Source of the DNA: Teichococcus oryzae
Lineage (GTDB): Bacteria; Pseudomonadota; Alphaproteobacteria; Acetobacterales; Acetobacteraceae
Assembly: GCF_008386565.1 (NCBI RefSeq)
Contig: NZ_VUKA01000010.1
Coordinates: forward strand, 33,015 to 97,014
Length of the DNA stretch: 64,000 nt
Direction of reading: 5' to 3'
The notes below the pieces were generated by a model, which was not told the origin of the DNA, ran no database searches, and was given only the letters and a program-made list of their open reading frames with translations. The position numbers were made by a program, and so were the translations under genes. Position 1 is the first letter of the stretch. The number at the start of each line of letters is the position of its first letter. This document shows positions 35,490 through 44,179 of the stretch, piece by piece.

Positions 35490-35793
35490 CGCCACCTCCC
35501 CGGAGACCTGCGGACGCTCGCGGCTCGCGTCACTGCAATCCGCTCGCCGCGATCCCGCGCCATGACGGGGCCATGGACGCGCGGCCATGGAAAGAGCGGG
35601 CGAAGCCGGTCGATCTACCGCGATCTCGCTCCGAATTGGAAAGAAACACGGGACCGATCTTATCGGACGGGAGGGCTGATTCGACGTCCGGGTCCTGGTA
35701 CCGAAGGTGACCGCGTGAAGCGGATGCCGCCGCGGCGACCTCCCTGGGCGCCAGCCATCAGCCCGGCAGCCTGGCCGATCCCCGGATCACGAG
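35490..35793. other. Interval without a recognisable gene
   Basis: Reading frames here are short and Arg/Gly-rich. The sequence lies between an unknown small gene and the LacI remnant, a region with other gene debris, so it may be degraded coding DNA. No regulatory motif was recognised. Confidence 0.35.
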
Positions 35794-36080
35794 CTAGCCG
35801 CGCGGCACGGCGGTTTCATAGGGCAGGCCGGGATCCGCGATCCGGCCGGCCAGCAGGTCCAGACCGCGGCGGAGCATGACTGAAACCGGCTGCGCCACGA
35901 TGGTCAGGTTGTAGATGGCCCGCGCGGATGGTCCGATATCATCGAAGCCGACAACCGACATATCGCCGGGCACGTCCAGCCCGGCCTGCCGCAGCGCGTC
36001 CATGAGCCCCATGGCCATGATGTCGTTCACTGCGAAAACGGCATCGGGCCGTTCGCCCCGCCCCAGCGCCCCGATCCGCA
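35794..36080 (-). pseudogene. LacI-family regulator, C-terminal remnant
   Basis: The last ~90 residues of a LacI/GalR-type regulator are intact: GERPDAVFAVNDIMAMGLMD, then GLDVPGDMSVVGFDDIG, IVAQPVSVMLRRGLDLLAGR and a normal end. No ATG is needed at 36030, since the homology continues upstream of it to about 36075. Beyond that the N-terminal DNA-binding domain and first half of the effector domain are absent and sequence of another origin begins. The fragment cannot act as a repressor. Confidence 0.7.
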
Positions 36081-36111
36081 GCCCGGCCGGGCCGCAGCGG
36101 CTCGTGCCGCT

Positions 36112-36215
36112 TGGCCGAAATCATGGGGCAGGGGCCGGACGCCTTCGCCGCCTTTCTGGACAATCTGCGAAGCGTGCCGGCCCAGGTGATCCGCACCGGC
36201 GGGATCACCTTTTGA
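36112..36215 (+). pseudogene. Possible C-terminal fragment of an unknown gene
   Basis: On the plus strand a frame reads LAEIMGQGPDAFAAFLDNLR, then SVPAQVIRTGGITF and a TGA stop at 36213-36215. It resembles the end of a folded protein but no family was recognised, and no coherent coding sequence continues upstream, where it abuts the LacI remnant. It may be the other side of a deletion that removed both genes' starts. Confidence 0.3.
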
Positions 36216-36243
36216 AGCCGGGGCCGGCCGGAGCCCGGTGGCT

Positions 36244-36624
36244 TCAGGCCGTACCCCCATCATGGGGTGGAGATGCCGGCATGTGGACGGCGAGCCAGAG
36301 CGTTTCCCGATCCGGGTCCGTCCAGGCCACCCTGTGGCGGCAGAAGGCAGGCAGGATGACGTAGTCCCCCGCCTCCAGCCGGCATTCGCCGCCATCCTGG
36401 AAAACCAGCCTGGCGGCACCGGAAACCAGCAGCACGAACTCGTCCCAGCCCTGTTCATACCAGAAATCCGGGCTGCTCGATGCGCCGAGCGAAAGGATGC
36501 GCTCGACCCGGGCGCCGCTCGGCGCGGCCAGCAGGTCGAGGAAGCATTCCTCTCCCGGCGAAGGCCTTGGACCGCCCGCGGCCAGCCGTCCGAAGACGGG
36601 AGATCCGGTCCGATCCATTCCCAT
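36244..36624 (-). CDS. Cupin-domain protein
   Basis: A 126-residue single-domain cupin. The two cupin motifs are recognisable: GWDEFVLLVSGAARLVFQDG (first, with the G-x-E-x-V pattern) and LEAGDYVILPAFCRHRVAWT (second, with P-x-x-x-x-H). The metal-binding His cluster of motif 1 is incomplete (YEQGWDE), so metal binding is uncertain. GGAGG precedes the ATG at 36622-36624 by six bases. The gene is divergent from the family-5 binding protein gene at 36766. It could be a small-molecule sensor or an isomerase/dioxygenase; no evidence favours one. Confidence 0.75.
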   Translation of the reverse strand: MGMDRTGSPVFGRLAAGGPRPSPGEECFLDLLAAPSGARVERILSLGASSSPDFWYEQGWDEFVLLVSGAARLVFQDGGECRLEAGDYVILPAFCRHRVAWTDPDRETLWLAVHMPASPPHDGGTA

Positions 36625-36765
36625 CCTTTCCCTCCAGCCGCCGGCAGCCTTGCGCCAGACCGGCGGCACGGGAAGAAAATTTTTCGGCGGGGCATGGTTG
36701 CGCCCTTCCCACGCAACTGCAACTTTCCGCCGGAACACGATGAAGTAAAAGCCGGAGGATAGTTG

Positions 36766-38352
36766 ATGCGTCGACGCTTGCTTCTGCAGGGGGCCGGAAC
36801 GGCCGCGCTGTCCCTTGCCATGCCGGGTGTCTCGCGCGGCGCCGATGCCCGCACCCTGCGCCATGTTCCGCATGTCGACCTCGCCTTCCTTGACCCGCAC
36901 TGGACCACGGCCAACGTCACCCGCAACCATGCCTTCATGGTCTTCGACACCCTCTACGGCCAGGACGAGAACTACGCGGCCGCCCCGCAGATGGTCGAAG
37001 GCCATGTGGTGGAGAATGACGGCAAGCTTTGGGCGCTGCGCCTGCGGGAGGGGCTGCTCTGGCATGATGGCGAGAAGGTGTTGGCGCGGGACTGCGTCGC
37101 CAGCATCCGCCGCTGGGCGCAGCGGGACGCCTTTGGCGGCGCGCTGATGCGCGCGACCGACGAATTGTCGGCGCCCGATGACCGGACCATCCGCTTCCGC
37201 CTGAAGAAGCCCTTTCCCCTGCTGCCCGACGCGCTCGGCAAGTCGCCCGTCTACATGCCGGCGATGATGCCCGAGCGCCTGGCCAAGACCGACGCCATGC
37301 AGCAGATCACCGAGATCGTCGGCAGCGGCCCGTTCCGCTACAAGATGGATGAGCGGCTGCAGGGCTCGCGCAACGTGTATGAGCGCTTCGCCGGCTACAA
37401 GCCGCGCGAGAACGGCACACCGAGCGGCACCGCCGGCCCCAAGGTCGCCTATTTCGACCGGGTCGAATGGACCACTATCCCCGATGCCTCCACCGCCGCC
37501 GCGGCGCTGCAATCGGGCGAGCAGGATTGGTGGGAACACGCCAATCACGACCTGCTGCCCGTGCTGCGGCGCAGCCGCAACATCAAGGTGGAGGTGGTGG
37601 ACCCGGCCGGCATCCTGTCGATGATGCGGCCCAACCATCTCCAGCCGCCTTTCAACAACCCGGAGATCCGCCGCATCGTGATGCGCGCGATCGACCAGGA
37701 ATCCTACATGCAGGCGATCGTCGGTGACGATCCCTCCATGTACCACACGCCCATCGGCGTGTTCTGCCCGGGCACGCCGATGGCGAGCGATGCGGGGCTG
37801 GAGCCGCTGCGCGGGCCGCGCGACTACGACAAGGTCAAGGCCGATCTCAGGGCCGCCGGCTACAAGGGCGAGAAGGTCGTGCTGCTGGTGCCGAGCGACT
37901 ACGCCGTCATCAAGCCGCTGGGCGATGTCGCGGCCGACATGTTCACCAAGATCGGCATGAACGTCGAATATGTTTCCACCGACTGGGGCACGCTGTTGCA
38001 GCGCCGCACCAACAAGGGGCCGGTGGAGCAGGGCGGCTGGAGTGCCTTCGTGACCAACTGGAACGGCACGGACTGGATGACGCCGGCCACGCATATCGCC
38101 ATGCGCGGCACCGGTGAGGCCGGCTATGCCGGCTGGTCCACCAGCCCGCGCACGGAAGAACTCTATGAGTCCTGGTATGAGGCGGCCGACGATGCCGGGC
38201 GGGCCCGGGTCTGCCAGGACATCCAGCGCCAGTGCATGACGGATGTGCCCTTCTATCCGCTGGGCCAGATGCGGCAGCCGAGCGCGTGGCGCAGCAACAT
38301 CACCGGCGTCCTCGGCGGCTTCGCCAAGTTCTGGAACGTCCGCCCGGCCTGA
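36766..38352 (+). CDS. ABC transporter family-5 substrate-binding protein
   Basis: A 528-residue periplasmic binding protein. The signal peptide (RRRLLLQGAGTAALSLAM) has the twin-Arg look and ends near VSRGADA. Paralogue signatures VTRNHAFMVFDTLYG (about 49-63), ARDCVASIRRWAQRD and the end NITGVLGGFAKFWNV place it in the same subfamily as 8332-9903 and 45299-46888. GGAGG lies seven bases before the ATG at 36766. It precedes an amidase with a 57-bp gap holding a hairpin, the same binding protein plus amidase pairing as at 8332-11375. No permease genes accompany it. Confidence 0.88.
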   Translation: MRRRLLLQGAGTAALSLAMPGVSRGADARTLRHVPHVDLAFLDPHWTTANVTRNHAFMVFDTLYGQDENYAAAPQMVEGHVVENDGKLWALRLREGLLWHDGEKVLARDCVASIRRWAQRDAFGGALMRATDELSAPDDRTIRFRLKKPFPLLPDALGKSPVYMPAMMPERLAKTDAMQQITEIVGSGPFRYKMDERLQGSRNVYERFAGYKPRENGTPSGTAGPKVAYFDRVEWTTIPDASTAAAALQSGEQDWWEHANHDLLPVLRRSRNIKVEVVDPAGILSMMRPNHLQPPFNNPEIRRIVMRAIDQESYMQAIVGDDPSMYHTPIGVFCPGTPMASDAGLEPLRGPRDYDKVKADLRAAGYKGEKVVLLVPSDYAVIKPLGDVAADMFTKIGMNVEYVSTDWGTLLQRRTNKGPVEQGGWSAFVTNWNGTDWMTPATHIAMRGTGEAGYAGWSTSPRTEELYESWYEAADDAGRARVCQDIQRQCMTDVPFYPLGQMRQPSAWRSNITGVLGGFAKFWNVRPA

Positions 38353-38370
38353 GCGGCGCCGGCGGAGAAG

Positions 38371-38393
38371 GCCGCGCGGGCTCCCCGCGCGGC
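38371..38393. terminator. Intercistronic hairpin between binding protein and amidase
   Basis: GCCGCGCGGG pairs with CCCGCGCGGC across a three-base loop, 18 bp after the stop of the binding protein gene and 17 bp before the amidase start. There is no U-run. It may stabilise the upstream message or reduce read-through so that more binding protein than amidase is made. Confidence 0.5.
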
Positions 38394-38409
38394 GAAGCAC
38401 AGGGCGGGA

Positions 38410-39837
38410 GTGCCTGAATTGGACAAGATCTGCTTTCTGACGGCCGCCGCGCTGGGCCAGCGCTACGCGGCGGGCGACCTGTCGCCGGTGGAGGTGACAG
38501 AGCGCCACCTGGCGCGGATCGAGGCGCTGGAGCCGGCGCTGAACGCCTTCCAGCTGGTGGACCGCGACGGCGCGCTCCTGGCCGCCGGGGAGGCCACCGC
38601 GCGCTGGCGGCGGGGCGCGGCCCTGAGCCCGCTGGATGGCGTTCCCGTCACCATCAAGGACAATGTGGACATGCGGGGGCTGCCGACCCGCAACGGGTCG
38701 CTCACCTCCTCCACCGCGCCCGCCGCCGGGGATGCCCCCGTGGTCGCGCGCCTGCGCGAGGCGGGGGCGGTGTTTCTCGGCAAGACCACCACGCCGGAAT
38801 TCGCCTGGAAGGGCATCACGGATAGCCCGCTCAAGGGCTTCACGCGCAATCCGTGGGACAGCGGCCGTTCCTCCGGCGGCTCCTCCGGCGGGGCGGCGGC
38901 GGCCCTGGCGGCCGGCATCGGCACCATCGCCCATGGCAATGACGCGGGCGGCTCCATCCGCATCCCTGCGAGCTTCTGCGGCGTGTTCGGCATCAAGCCG
39001 ACCTTCGGGCGGGTGCCGCACCATCCGATGGAAGGCGTCTTCGCGACGGTGAATGCGGGCGGGCCGCTGGCGCGCAGCGTGGCCGACGCGGCGCTGGCAT
39101 TGCAGGTCATGGCGCGGCCCGACCGCCGCGACTGGTATGCCCTGCCGCAGCCTTCCGAGGATTGGCTGGCCGGGTTGCGCCCGTGCCTGCGGGGCCTGCG
39201 CCTGGCCTACGCGCCCGATCTCGGCGAGGTGGAGCCGGACGCGGAGATCCGCGCCTGCGTGGAGCAGGCCATCGCCCGCCTGCGCGAGGCCGGCGCGGAG
39301 GTCGAGGAGGTCGGGCCGGTCGTTCCGCCGCTGCGCCCCATCTTCGAGGATTTCTGGATGGCGGGCTTCGCGCATCTGCTGCGGGGCGTGCCGCGAGAGC
39401 GTTGGGACGAGCTCGATCCCGGCTTCCGCCGGATCGCCGAACAGGGACTCGATATCAGCGCCGAGCGGCTGCTGGCTGGCGAAGCGGCGCGCGCGCGGCT
39501 CCACCGGCACTTCGCGGAGCTGTATGAGCGCCACGACCTGCTGCTCACCCCGACGGCGCCGCATGTCGCGCCGCCCGCCGAGACGGTGTACCATTCCCCG
39601 AATTATGACCGCTGGCGCGATGGCGTGGCCTATACGCTGCCCTTCAACCTGACGGGGCAGCCCGCCGCCTCCATCCCCTGCGGCGTGTCGGCTGCGGGCC
39701 TGCCCATCGGCCTGCAGGTGGTCGGTCCGAAATACGGCGAGCGGCTGATCCTGGAAGCCTGCATGGCGATCGAGGTCATGCAGGAGCAGGCGCCACATCC
39801 GCAGTTGCTGGCAAGGCTGGAAGCAATCGGCCGGTGA
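38410..39837 (+). CDS. Amidase (amidase-signature family)
   Basis: A 475-residue cytosolic amidase. The triad is complete: Lys83 in VTIKDNV, cis-Ser159 in SGGSSGGAAAA and nucleophile Ser182 in GNDAGGSIRIPASFCG. IKPTFGRVPHHPMEG and the late LPFNLTGQPAASIPCG are additional family motifs. It is 45-50% alike to no other protein here by eye; the amidase at 9900 is a more distant relative. Translation starts at a GTG (38410). It is downstream of a family-5 binding protein and ends inside a long hairpin that covers its stop codon. Substrate unknown, likely imported by the coupled binding protein. Confidence 0.87.
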   Translation: MPELDKICFLTAAALGQRYAAGDLSPVEVTERHLARIEALEPALNAFQLVDRDGALLAAGEATARWRRGAALSPLDGVPVTIKDNVDMRGLPTRNGSLTSSTAPAAGDAPVVARLREAGAVFLGKTTTPEFAWKGITDSPLKGFTRNPWDSGRSSGGSSGGAAAALAAGIGTIAHGNDAGGSIRIPASFCGVFGIKPTFGRVPHHPMEGVFATVNAGGPLARSVADAALALQVMARPDRRDWYALPQPSEDWLAGLRPCLRGLRLAYAPDLGEVEPDAEIRACVEQAIARLREAGAEVEEVGPVVPPLRPIFEDFWMAGFAHLLRGVPRERWDELDPGFRRIAEQGLDISAERLLAGEAARARLHRHFAELYERHDLLLTPTAPHVAPPAETVYHSPNYDRWRDGVAYTLPFNLTGQPAASIPCGVSAAGLPIGLQVVGPKYGERLILEACMAIEVMQEQAPHPQLLARLEAIGR

Positions 39838-39868
39838 AGCCGGCCCGGAACAGGGCCGGCTTCACCGG
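39831..39868. terminator. 16-bp perfect hairpin over the amidase stop codon
   Basis: CCGGTGAAGCCGGCCC pairs exactly with 39853-39868 across the loop GGAACA. The amidase TGA (39835-39837) lies within the left arm. The convergent aconitase-family gene ends at 39957, so this is probably the shared terminator. No U-run follows. Confidence 0.7.
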
Positions 39869-39956
39869 AAGCCGCTGTTGACCCTTCGTTCTTCCGGACG
39901 TCGCAGCAGCAGGGCCATTATTGGCCGACCCTGTTGCGGTCCGCGGTTGGCGCCAG

Positions 39957-41948
39957 TCAGGAAAGGCTGCGGTCAACCCTGGGGGCGCGCAGCCCTTCCG
40001 CCTGAATGCCCGCCGCGCCTTCCTGCAAGCCCTCGAAGGAGATCAGCTCCCCTGCGATCGCACTTGCGGCAACGGTTGGTGGACTGGCCAGCCAGACACC
40101 GCCCGGCCCGCCGCGGCCAGGGAAGTTGCGGTTGATGGCGCTGACGGTCACCTGATCAGGGCGGGTGGATGTGCCGGGGCCGCAATTGGCGCAGGCCCCG
40201 CAGGCAGGCTGGAGGATCTGGGCGCCCACCTTCCTGAAGGCCTCCAGATATCCCTTGGCCTCGCAATAATCACGCACCGCCACCGTGCCGAACTGGAGAT
40301 ACAGTTCCACGCCCGGCGCCACGCGCATCCCGCGCTCCGCCGCCCAGGCCAGCACCTCGTGATAACGGTCGAAATCCTCCCGCTTGCCGGCGGTGCAGGA
40401 ACCGCCATAGGCGATGTCGACCCGCACGGGAGCGGCGAGAGCGCCGAGGTCCAGCCCGCGTCCGGGGTCTCCCGGCGCCGCCACCATCGGGGAGAGGCTG
40501 GACTGATCCACTGTGATCCAGCCGGCGTAATGCGCGCCCGGATCGCTGCGCATCCAGGGTTCGATCGGGACATCGATGCCGCGCCGCTCACGCAGGAAGC
40601 GCCGGGTTTCCTCGTCAGGCTCCACGATACCGCTGAAGCCGCCAAGCTCGGCGGTCATGTTGGTGAGGGTGGTGCGCTCATCCGTGTTCAGCCCCGCGAT
40701 GCCGGGGCCGCCGAACTCGAAGATCTTGCCCACGCCCTCGCCGGCGCGCAGGGAGGGCAGCGCCAGGAGATGCAGAACCAGGTCCTTTGCCGTGACGCCG
40801 CGCGGCAGGCTGCCCTGCAACTCGATCCGCAACACGGCGGGCACGGCGAGCCGGACGGCGCCCGTCGTCATGGCATTCGCCATGTCCGTGGTGCCGACGC
40901 CGAAGGCCAGGCAACCCAGCGCGCCGCTGTGCGGCGTGTGGGAATCCGTGCCGGCGATGAGCTGGCCGGGCAGGGCGTATTGCTCCGCCATGAGCGCGTG
41001 AGAAATGCCCTCGGAGCCCTCGCCGCCGGGCAGGTAGCCATGATCGCGCAGACCATGCTCGGCGACGAAGGCGCGGTGCGCCTCGGACAGTGCCCGGACC
41101 TGCGGCAGCAGACCGCGCGCCACATGGGCGGCGCTGCGATGCGCGTAGGAATAATGGTCCTCGAAGGTGAGGATGCTCTCCGGTTCGCGCAGCGCCAGGG
41201 CCTCTCCGAAGGCTTCGCGCAGCATGAAGCGGCACATGGCCGTGTAGATGTCGTGGATGAAGCGGAGATCCGGCCGCACGAAGGCGCTCTGCCCTGGCGC
41301 GAGTCCCGTGGCGATGCCGGGAACGGCGAGGGCATGCCGCGCCAGGATCTTCTCGGCCAGGGTCAGCCGCCCCTGCGGCGCCGCCCCTGTCAGCGCGGCC
41401 GTACCCAGCCGCTCGCGCCCGTAATTCAGCAGCCCGCCGGCACGCAACACCGCTGCGGCCACGGGGTCGCGATCCGCGACCAGCTCCTCCACCTCGATGG
41501 CCTCGCCACGGCGGATGCGCTCGACCAGGCCGAGATCGGTGGAGGTGAAGAGGCCGAGATTGTCGGCATTCTGGCGGTAGATGCGCTCGAAGCTCTCGGC
41601 GATGACAAGGCGGATGCCCGCCATGCGTTCCGCCAATGGCGAATGCTCGCGCGAGGAACCCTTGCCGTAGCGCCCCCCCGCGACCGTGACGGAAAAGCCG
41701 CCCTGCCGCACCGCGCCCACCCCGACGGGCAGCGCATCGCCGGCCTTCACCCCGGTATAGGCATGATCCGCCAGCCGTTCGTCGAAATAAACGAGGGAAG
41801 GCAGGGGGGTGATCTCGTCGGTGGAGACCTCGGCTCTCAGCGGCCCGGCCGAGCGCAGATCCAGATCCCGCCCGCCGAGCTGGTCCGCGATCACGGCAGG
41901 ATCGGCGGAGAGGATGAGAACCCGGCCGGGCAGGGGCAGCGTGGTCAT
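39957..41948 (-). CDS. Aconitase-superfamily hydratase with swivel domain first
   Basis: A 663-residue [4Fe-4S] hydro-lyase. The swivel (LeuD-like) domain comes first, with GGRYGKGSSREHSP at about 91-104. The large catalytic domain follows from about 195, with TDSHTPHSGALG (335-346), FGVGTTDMANAM, and cluster Cys518 in GGSCTAGK plus Cys583 and Cys586 in QPACGACANCGPGTS. Most aconitases and isopropylmalate dehydratases have the swivel at the C-terminus or as a separate subunit. This swapped order resembles the core of AcnB without its HEAT domain. It overlaps the CoA-transferase gene by ATGA (41945-41948) and belongs to an operon with HMG-CoA-lyase-like and LysR genes. Substrate is probably a methyl- or hydroxy-substituted dicarboxylate. 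Confidence 0.85.
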   Translation of the reverse strand: MTTLPLPGRVLILSADPAVIADQLGGRDLDLRSAGPLRAEVSTDEITPLPSLVYFDERLADHAYTGVKAGDALPVGVGAVRQGGFSVTVAGGRYGKGSSREHSPLAERMAGIRLVIAESFERIYRQNADNLGLFTSTDLGLVERIRRGEAIEVEELVADRDPVAAAVLRAGGLLNYGRERLGTAALTGAAPQGRLTLAEKILARHALAVPGIATGLAPGQSAFVRPDLRFIHDIYTAMCRFMLREAFGEALALREPESILTFEDHYSYAHRSAAHVARGLLPQVRALSEAHRAFVAEHGLRDHGYLPGGEGSEGISHALMAEQYALPGQLIAGTDSHTPHSGALGCLAFGVGTTDMANAMTTGAVRLAVPAVLRIELQGSLPRGVTAKDLVLHLLALPSLRAGEGVGKIFEFGGPGIAGLNTDERTTLTNMTAELGGFSGIVEPDEETRRFLRERRGIDVPIEPWMRSDPGAHYAGWITVDQSSLSPMVAAPGDPGRGLDLGALAAPVRVDIAYGGSCTAGKREDFDRYHEVLAWAAERGMRVAPGVELYLQFGTVAVRDYCEAKGYLEAFRKVGAQILQPACGACANCGPGTSTRPDQVTVSAINRNFPGRGGPGGVWLASPPTVAASAIAGELISFEGLQEGAAGIQAEGLRAPRVDRSLS

Positions 41949-43204
41949 TCGGCCGCCTGAGGCAGGCTGGTGGAGGCCCAGAGCGTGCCCCCGGCCACCA
42001 TGGCGTCGATCTCCGCCTCGCTGAGCCCGGCCTCCCGCGCGATATCCGCGCTGTGCTCACCGCTGCGGGGCGGCTGGCGGCGGATGCCCATGCGGCGCCC
42101 GTCGAGCGAGATGGGGAGCCCAGGCAGGCCGGCGGCAGGCTGCACCGGCACGCCGCCGGGCGCGCCCTGGGCGCTGGTCAGCTCGGTCTCGAGCAGGCCG
42201 CCGGAGGCGCGCAGATGCGGGTCCTCGAAGAGGTCGGCGGGCCGGGCGATGGGCGCGAAAGGCAGGCCCAGCGCCTCGCAGCGCGCCATCAGCGTGGCCT
42301 TGGGAAGGCTGCGGAACACAGCCGCCACGCGCGGCAGGTAGCGGGAGCGGTCGGCCACGCGCTTGGACTGGGTGGCCAGCGATGGGTCGGACAGCAGCTC
42401 CTCCAGCCCGAAAGCCTCGCAGAAGCCGCGCCACTGCGTCTCCGTCACCACGCCGACAAAGACCTGCTCGCCCGGATCGGCACTGTCGAAGACATCATAG
42501 ACCGACCAGGGCTTCTGCATCGCGGGGTCGGCGAAGGGCGGCGGGTTGCGGCCGGTGATGGCGGCGCCGGCCATGTGCTGCGCCATCATCACCATGTTGG
42601 TCTCGAAGAGGCCGGACTGCACATGGGCACCACGGCCCGTCGCCGCCCGCTCCCGCAGCGCGGCCAGGATGCCGATGACGCCGAAAAGCCCGCCCATGAT
42701 GTCGTTGACCGAGGCGCCGGCCCGCAGCGGCTGGCCCGGCGGGCCGGTCATGTAGGCGAGGCCGCCCATCATCTGCACCACCTCGTCCAGCGCGGCGCGG
42801 TGCTCGTAGGGACCGGGCAGGAAGCCCTTGCAGGAGCAATAGACCAGCCTCGGGTTCAGTGCCGAGAGCGCCTCATAACTCAGGCCCAGCTTGTCCATGG
42901 CGCCGGGCCGGAAGTTCTCCACCACCACATCCGCCTGCGCCGCCAGCTTGCGGACGAGCTCCAGGCTGGCCGGCTGCTTCAGGTCCAGGCTGAGGCTGCG
43001 CTTGTTGCGGTTGAAGGAGGGGAAGAAGCCGATGGCGGCCCCCATCAGGCGGCGCGTATTGTCGCCATCTGGCCCGGGCTCCACCTTCACCACATCGGCG
43101 CCGAGATCGGCCAGCACCATGGCGCAGCTCGGCCCCATGATCATGTGGGTGAATTCCAGCACGCGGATGCCGCTCAGGGGGCCAGGCTTCGTGGTCTCGC
43201 TCAT
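41945..43204 (-). CDS. CaiB/BaiF (class III) CoA-transferase
   Basis: A 419-residue class III CoA-transferase. It has IRVLEFTHMIMGPSCAM at the start, FNRNKRSLSLDLKQP, VVVENFRPGAM and the catalytic Asp168 in GASVNDIMGG. GGAG lies six bases before the ATG. It is coupled to the downstream hydratase and lies 11 bp after the HMG-CoA-lyase-like gene, a tight operon. The likely job is to activate a dicarboxylic acid produced or processed by the hydratase to a CoA ester that the lyase can cleave. Confidence 0.9.
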   Translation of the reverse strand: MSETTKPGPLSGIRVLEFTHMIMGPSCAMVLADLGADVVKVEPGPDGDNTRRLMGAAIGFFPSFNRNKRSLSLDLKQPASLELVRKLAAQADVVVENFRPGAMDKLGLSYEALSALNPRLVYCSCKGFLPGPYEHRAALDEVVQMMGGLAYMTGPPGQPLRAGASVNDIMGGLFGVIGILAALRERAATGRGAHVQSGLFETNMVMMAQHMAGAAITGRNPPPFADPAMQKPWSVYDVFDSADPGEQVFVGVVTETQWRGFCEAFGLEELLSDPSLATQSKRVADRSRYLPRVAAVFRSLPKATLMARCEALGLPFAPIARPADLFEDPHLRASGGLLETELTSAQGAPGGVPVQPAAGLPGLPISLDGRRMGIRRQPPRSGEHSADIAREAGLSEAEIDAMVAGGTLWASTSLPQAAE

Positions 43205-43215
43205 GATCGGCTCCG

Positions 43216-44172
43216 TCAGGCAGCAGCGTGGTGCGCGGGTTGGAAGGTGCGGGGAATGCCGGCTGCGGCCACGCGGCCGGAGAGAGGCTCATCGGGCAGG
43301 CCGGCGCGCAGGGGCTCGCGCGCCGCGATCAGGGCCGCAAGGTCGATGCCGGTGTCGAAGCCCTCGGATTCCAGCAGGTAGACGAGGTCCTCGGTGTTGA
43401 TATTGCCCACCGAGCCGGGGGCGAAGGGGCAGCCGCCCAGCCCGCCCAGCGCGGCGTCGAAGCCGCGCACGCCTTCCTCCAACGCGGCAAGCACATTCGC
43501 GAGGCCGGTGCCCATGGTGTCGTGCAGGTGGAGGTTGCCGAAGCGCTCGGCACCGACCACGCCACGCACCGCCCGCACCAGCCGCCGGACCTTGGCCGGG
43601 TTGGCATAGCCCAGCGTATCCGCCAGGGCGATGACATCGGCCCCGGCCTCCGCCAGCTCCGCCGCGAGGGCCACCACCTCATCCTCCGGCACCACGCCTT
43701 GCAGCGAACAGCCGAAGGCGGTGGAGATGCCGGCCTCGATGCGCGGCGCCGCCCCATCCAGGGAGCGCGCCCAGGCGGTGATGCCGCGGAAGGCTTCCAC
43801 CTGCTCGGCCCGGCTGCGCCGGACATTGGAGCGGCTATGCGCCTCGCTGGCGGATACCGGGATCACCAGGGTCTGCGCCCCGGCGGCGGCGGCATTCTGC
43901 GCCCCGCGCAGGTTAGGGGCGAGCGCCACGGCATGCACCGAAGGGTGGCTCTGGCGCACGGCGCGCACCAGTTCGGCGGCATCGGCCATCTGCGGCATGG
44001 CGGCGGAGGGCACGAAGCTCGCCACGTCGATCTCCCGCAGCCCGGCTTCCGCCATGGCGGCGATCCAGCGCAACTTCGCCTCGGTCGGCATGATGGCGCG
44101 GCTGTTCTGCAGCCCGTCACGCGGCCCCACCTCGCGCACCAGCACGGCGAGCCTTTCCGGCATATTCCTCAT
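43216..44172 (-). CDS. HMG-CoA-lyase-family (hydroxymethylglutaryl-CoA lyase-like) protein
   Basis: A 318-residue TIM-barrel lyase. REVGPRDGLQN (about 13-23) holds the catalytic Arg18 and Asp19. The metal ligands His215 and His217 are in LHLHDTMG, and the catalytic Cys248 is in GGLGGCPFAPGSVGNINTED. All residues of active HMG-CoA lyase are present. Relatives also cleave citramalyl-CoA and other 3-hydroxyacyl-CoAs. The start at 44172 is chosen because the longer frame to 44214 overlaps the LysR gene. It leads the operon with CoA-transferase and aconitase-like hydratase. Acetyl-CoA plus a keto acid or acetoacetate would be the products. Confidence 0.88.
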   Translation of the reverse strand: MRNMPERLAVLVREVGPRDGLQNSRAIMPTEAKLRWIAAMAEAGLREIDVASFVPSAAMPQMADAAELVRAVRQSHPSVHAVALAPNLRGAQNAAAAGAQTLVIPVSASEAHSRSNVRRSRAEQVEAFRGITAWARSLDGAAPRIEAGISTAFGCSLQGVVPEDEVVALAAELAEAGADVIALADTLGYANPAKVRRLVRAVRGVVGAERFGNLHLHDTMGTGLANVLAALEEGVRGFDAALGGLGGCPFAPGSVGNINTEDLVYLLESEGFDTGIDLAALIAAREPLRAGLPDEPLSGRVAAAGIPRTFQPAHHAAA

Positions 44173-44179
44173 GCCGCCA

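Noticed and set aside
36244-39798. Very long minus-strand open frame (1184 codons) opposite the binding protein and amidase genes
   Set aside because: Only its last 127 codons (the cupin gene) look like protein. The rest is the GC-driven shadow of two clearly coding plus-strand genes and is rich in Arg, Gly, His and Ala.
39921-41960. 679-codon plus-strand open frame opposite the aconitase-family gene
   Set aside because: The minus strand carries a complete [4Fe-4S] hydratase; the plus frame shows only Gln/His/Gly/Arg-rich filler.
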